Part shown: in pieces, positions 18,365-20,178 of the stretch
Layout: every line of letters begins with the position of its first letter
Numbering within the stretch: position 1 is the stretch's first letter
Source of the DNA: Choristocarpus tenellus KU-1152
Lineage: Eukaryota; Phaeophyceae
Direction: 5' to 3'
Length of the DNA stretch: 20,178 nucleotides
NCBI GenBank assembly: GCA_964200185.2
Contig: CAXNAD020000414.1
Location: 1 to 20,178 of the forward strand
Program-made: the position numbers and the translations under genes
Notes under the pieces: model-generated
Databases searched by the model: none
What the model saw: only the letters and a program-made list of their open reading frames with translations
What the model was told of the DNA's origin: nothing

Positions 18365-19209
18365 ATGATGACCGTGTGGCCTGGACCTCAGAACCTCTCA
18401 GCTTTCCTGTACCAACAAGGTAAGTATACCCAACTTGTTGGCAGTCCAGCGATTTTTGATGACAAAGTAAAGATTGCTAGCAAGGACATATTGAGGGGAC
18501 AACAGTTGTTATGACAGTGTATGGCACACCACTAAAGTGCCAACATGACATCAGCGTTATATGAACTTAACCCATCATATTGCCATTAGTTCTTTTGCCG
18601 TCAAATAATACCGCTGAATCCACTAGTTTTTTACTTCCATTTCCTACAGTCATCTTTGATATTTCATGTTTACATATTTGGGGGTATATAGGACTGTTGT
18701 AGATGTAAAGTAGGAACGGGAATGAAGAACTACGCATGCATTGCAGCTAGAGGTTTACAAGAGTGGGCATGATTTGGGGTACAGAACAATGCCTGCAGTG
18801 TGAGGTGGTCACATGTTTGTGTATTTTGTCAACCAGTTAAATTCGTTGTGCCTTCACTTGACTTGTGTAGTGTAGCAACCTATCAGTTCCAAGATTTTTT
18901 TTTCAGGTCACCTGTTTATCACAAAATGTACACAGGCAATACACGTTAGCTATCCCTGTTGAAGTGTACTTTGCTTTGTTATCCTGCAGAGAGGTTTACG
19001 TCACGAGTACTATTTGTTGTGTATGTGCTGGAGTTAAAGAGGCGTTCTGTGGTGCATTAACACTATTTTACGTTGTGAGTATAAATGTACTGTATTCAAC
19101 AACTGGTGCTTAAAAATGTGTTTGTCATTAGTTCATCAAAACTGGATTGGTGCTCTATTTGCATGCAGCTTCTGTGGTCTTGGTTTGGCTCCACCTTTCT
19201 CCTTCATGA
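18365..19209 (+). CDS. Possible small hydrophobic membrane protein, 83 aa, 4 exons
   Basis: Proposed exons are 18365-18419, 18650-18683, 18990-19074 and 19132-19209. The ATG at 18365 follows an in-frame TGA directly. Exon 1 codes MMTVWPGPQNLSAFLYQQ and has a strong AAG|GTAAGT donor. Exon 2 is only 34 nt (cctacag acceptor, GTATAT donor). Exon 3 (cctgcag acceptor, GTGAGT donor) codes VKEAFCGALTLFYV and exon 4 (cattag acceptor) codes FIKTGLVLYLHAASVVLVWL before TGA. All phases agree (1, 2, 0). The last intron is 57 nt. The product would have one or two membrane spans in its second half. The family is not recognised. Exons 3 and 4 are the most convincing; exon 2 rests mainly on phase. Direct joining of exon 1 to 19132 in another frame is a weaker alternative. 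Confidence 0.4.
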
Positions 19210-20178
19210 GTAAAATTGCAGAATACCCATGGACATCCACAATTGTATTTCTGGTCCGAAGTGTGTGTAGTAATAATGTAAATGATCAGAATACTTACCT
19301 GAGTCCCTCCCTCATTATAGGACCCCAACCTGGTTGATACTAGTATATTATTTATCATAGTGCCTCAAAAGAATGAGAACACTGAATTCAGATGTCTCTT
19401 TTTTTCCATGGACAGTGCAACTTAAGACTGATCTTAACTTTATCTACACCTTGTTACCAGATGTGCACTATTATAGCGTCACCCATGTAGGATACCATTG
19501 TACATACTCCTCACAATACCAATGTGAACCTTCTTGTGTGCATCCAGGCACGCTTGGTGGCACAGAATACCAAAGCACACATGCAATCACAATCTACTCT
19601 CTCTGGCTGGTGACTGCAACCGTTTATGCTGCAGTGTCGTAAGAATCCTCAAAACATTTGTTTTTTAGAGTGATCGTGTATAAGCCGCCAGTGTAGTGGA
19701 TGACCTTGAATTTTTCAAGCATATCCACTTGTGAGGTAACTCTAAACGTGCAATTGAGACCAACAATCCACTTCTCCACTGCATGATAGTGCAAGACAAG
19801 TTTGCATCAAAACCCCAGCTTATATAGTTTTTGTTTCAAACAGAAATTACATGTGTACATTGGACCTTAAGACATTGGAGGATGGCAACACAAGGCCATG
19901 CTTTCAAAATAACTTGCCATTGCAGTCTAGGTATGCTTGCTGAGTTGTGTCCACAGGTAAATATATGTAGAGAGGGGCCATATTCTTTATGTATGTCCCA
20001 AACCTTGTCTGGAACTTTAGTGATGCCTTTGTTTGAAATGGTGTTGAACTTGTACTAAATGATATAGAGTGATTCAAAGAGACTGTGGCTAGTCAGACAA
20101 TAAAGTGCAAAGTGCCAGAGGGAATAACAGATGTAAAAATAATCATACCACATGGCTCAAAGTATGTGGGGGGGGGGA
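19210..20178 (+). other. Right-hand region without a firm gene
   Basis: One exon-like segment occurs at 19844-19930 (ttgtttcaaacag acceptor, TCTAG|GTATGC donor). It is open in one frame for 28 codons and includes LDLKTLEDGNTRPCFQNN. No phase-compatible partners were found. Frames at 19373-19642 and 19831-20058 have no recognisable domain. The region ends in a run of 10 G (20168-20177). Confidence 0.4.
20168..20177. repeat. Poly-G run at the window end
   Basis: Ten G residues one base before the end of the window, matching the poly-G edge at position 1. Confidence 0.9.

Noticed and set aside
18903-18955. Acceptor with a long T tract followed by an open stretch, considered as another exon of the small membrane protein gene
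   Set aside because: No donor gives a phase compatible with the next exon.

Overview
The window is nuclear DNA from an intron-rich eukaryote, most likely a single-celled alga. Genes here consist of short exons joined by spliceosomal introns (mostly GT...AG, about 57 nt to 1.7 kb). No operon or Shine-Dalgarno structure is visible. One predicted protein (positions 16262-18144) starts with a signal peptide followed at once by Phe and then a basic, Ser/Arg-rich stretch. That is the pattern of two-part plastid leaders in algae with secondary red plastids, so an ochrophyte, cryptophyte or haptophyte type of host is my tentative inference. The species cannot be named from this sequence.

The main content is one large gene on the minus strand, 15671 down to 4341. 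I rebuilt it exon by exon as a divergent SEC23 homologue of about 900 residues, the Sar1-binding inner-coat subunit of COPII vesicles. Sixteen exons were placed. The reading phase matches at every junction except one unresolved link, between 10397 and 8721. The four-Cys zinc finger, the trunk with a QGPG loop and a TGG element, the beta-sandwich, the helical domain and the C-terminal gelsolin-like domain all come in family order. The protein is unusual: it has a roughly 70-residue Gly/Val/Glu-rich insert in the trunk, and it has Tyr where Sec23 normally carries its Sar1-GAP arginine finger.

A 590-bp gap separates the SEC23-like gene from a divergent plus-strand gene (16262-18144, three exons, 223 aa), a plastid-targeted protein of unknown family. 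Downstream on the plus strand, 18365-19209 can be assembled as a four-exon gene for a small hydrophobic protein of 83 aa (tentative). Near the left edge, 114-218 looks like the first exon of a small acidic protein (tentative). The regions 580-4340 and 19210-20178 show no firmly supportable gene.

Repeats are common: G homopolymers (including both ends of the window), GA, CA, TA, CTC and GACA microsatellites, a degenerate 33-bp minisatellite and an imperfect foldback element. No rRNA, tRNA, CRISPR array, prokaryotic mobile element or viral gene was recognised.
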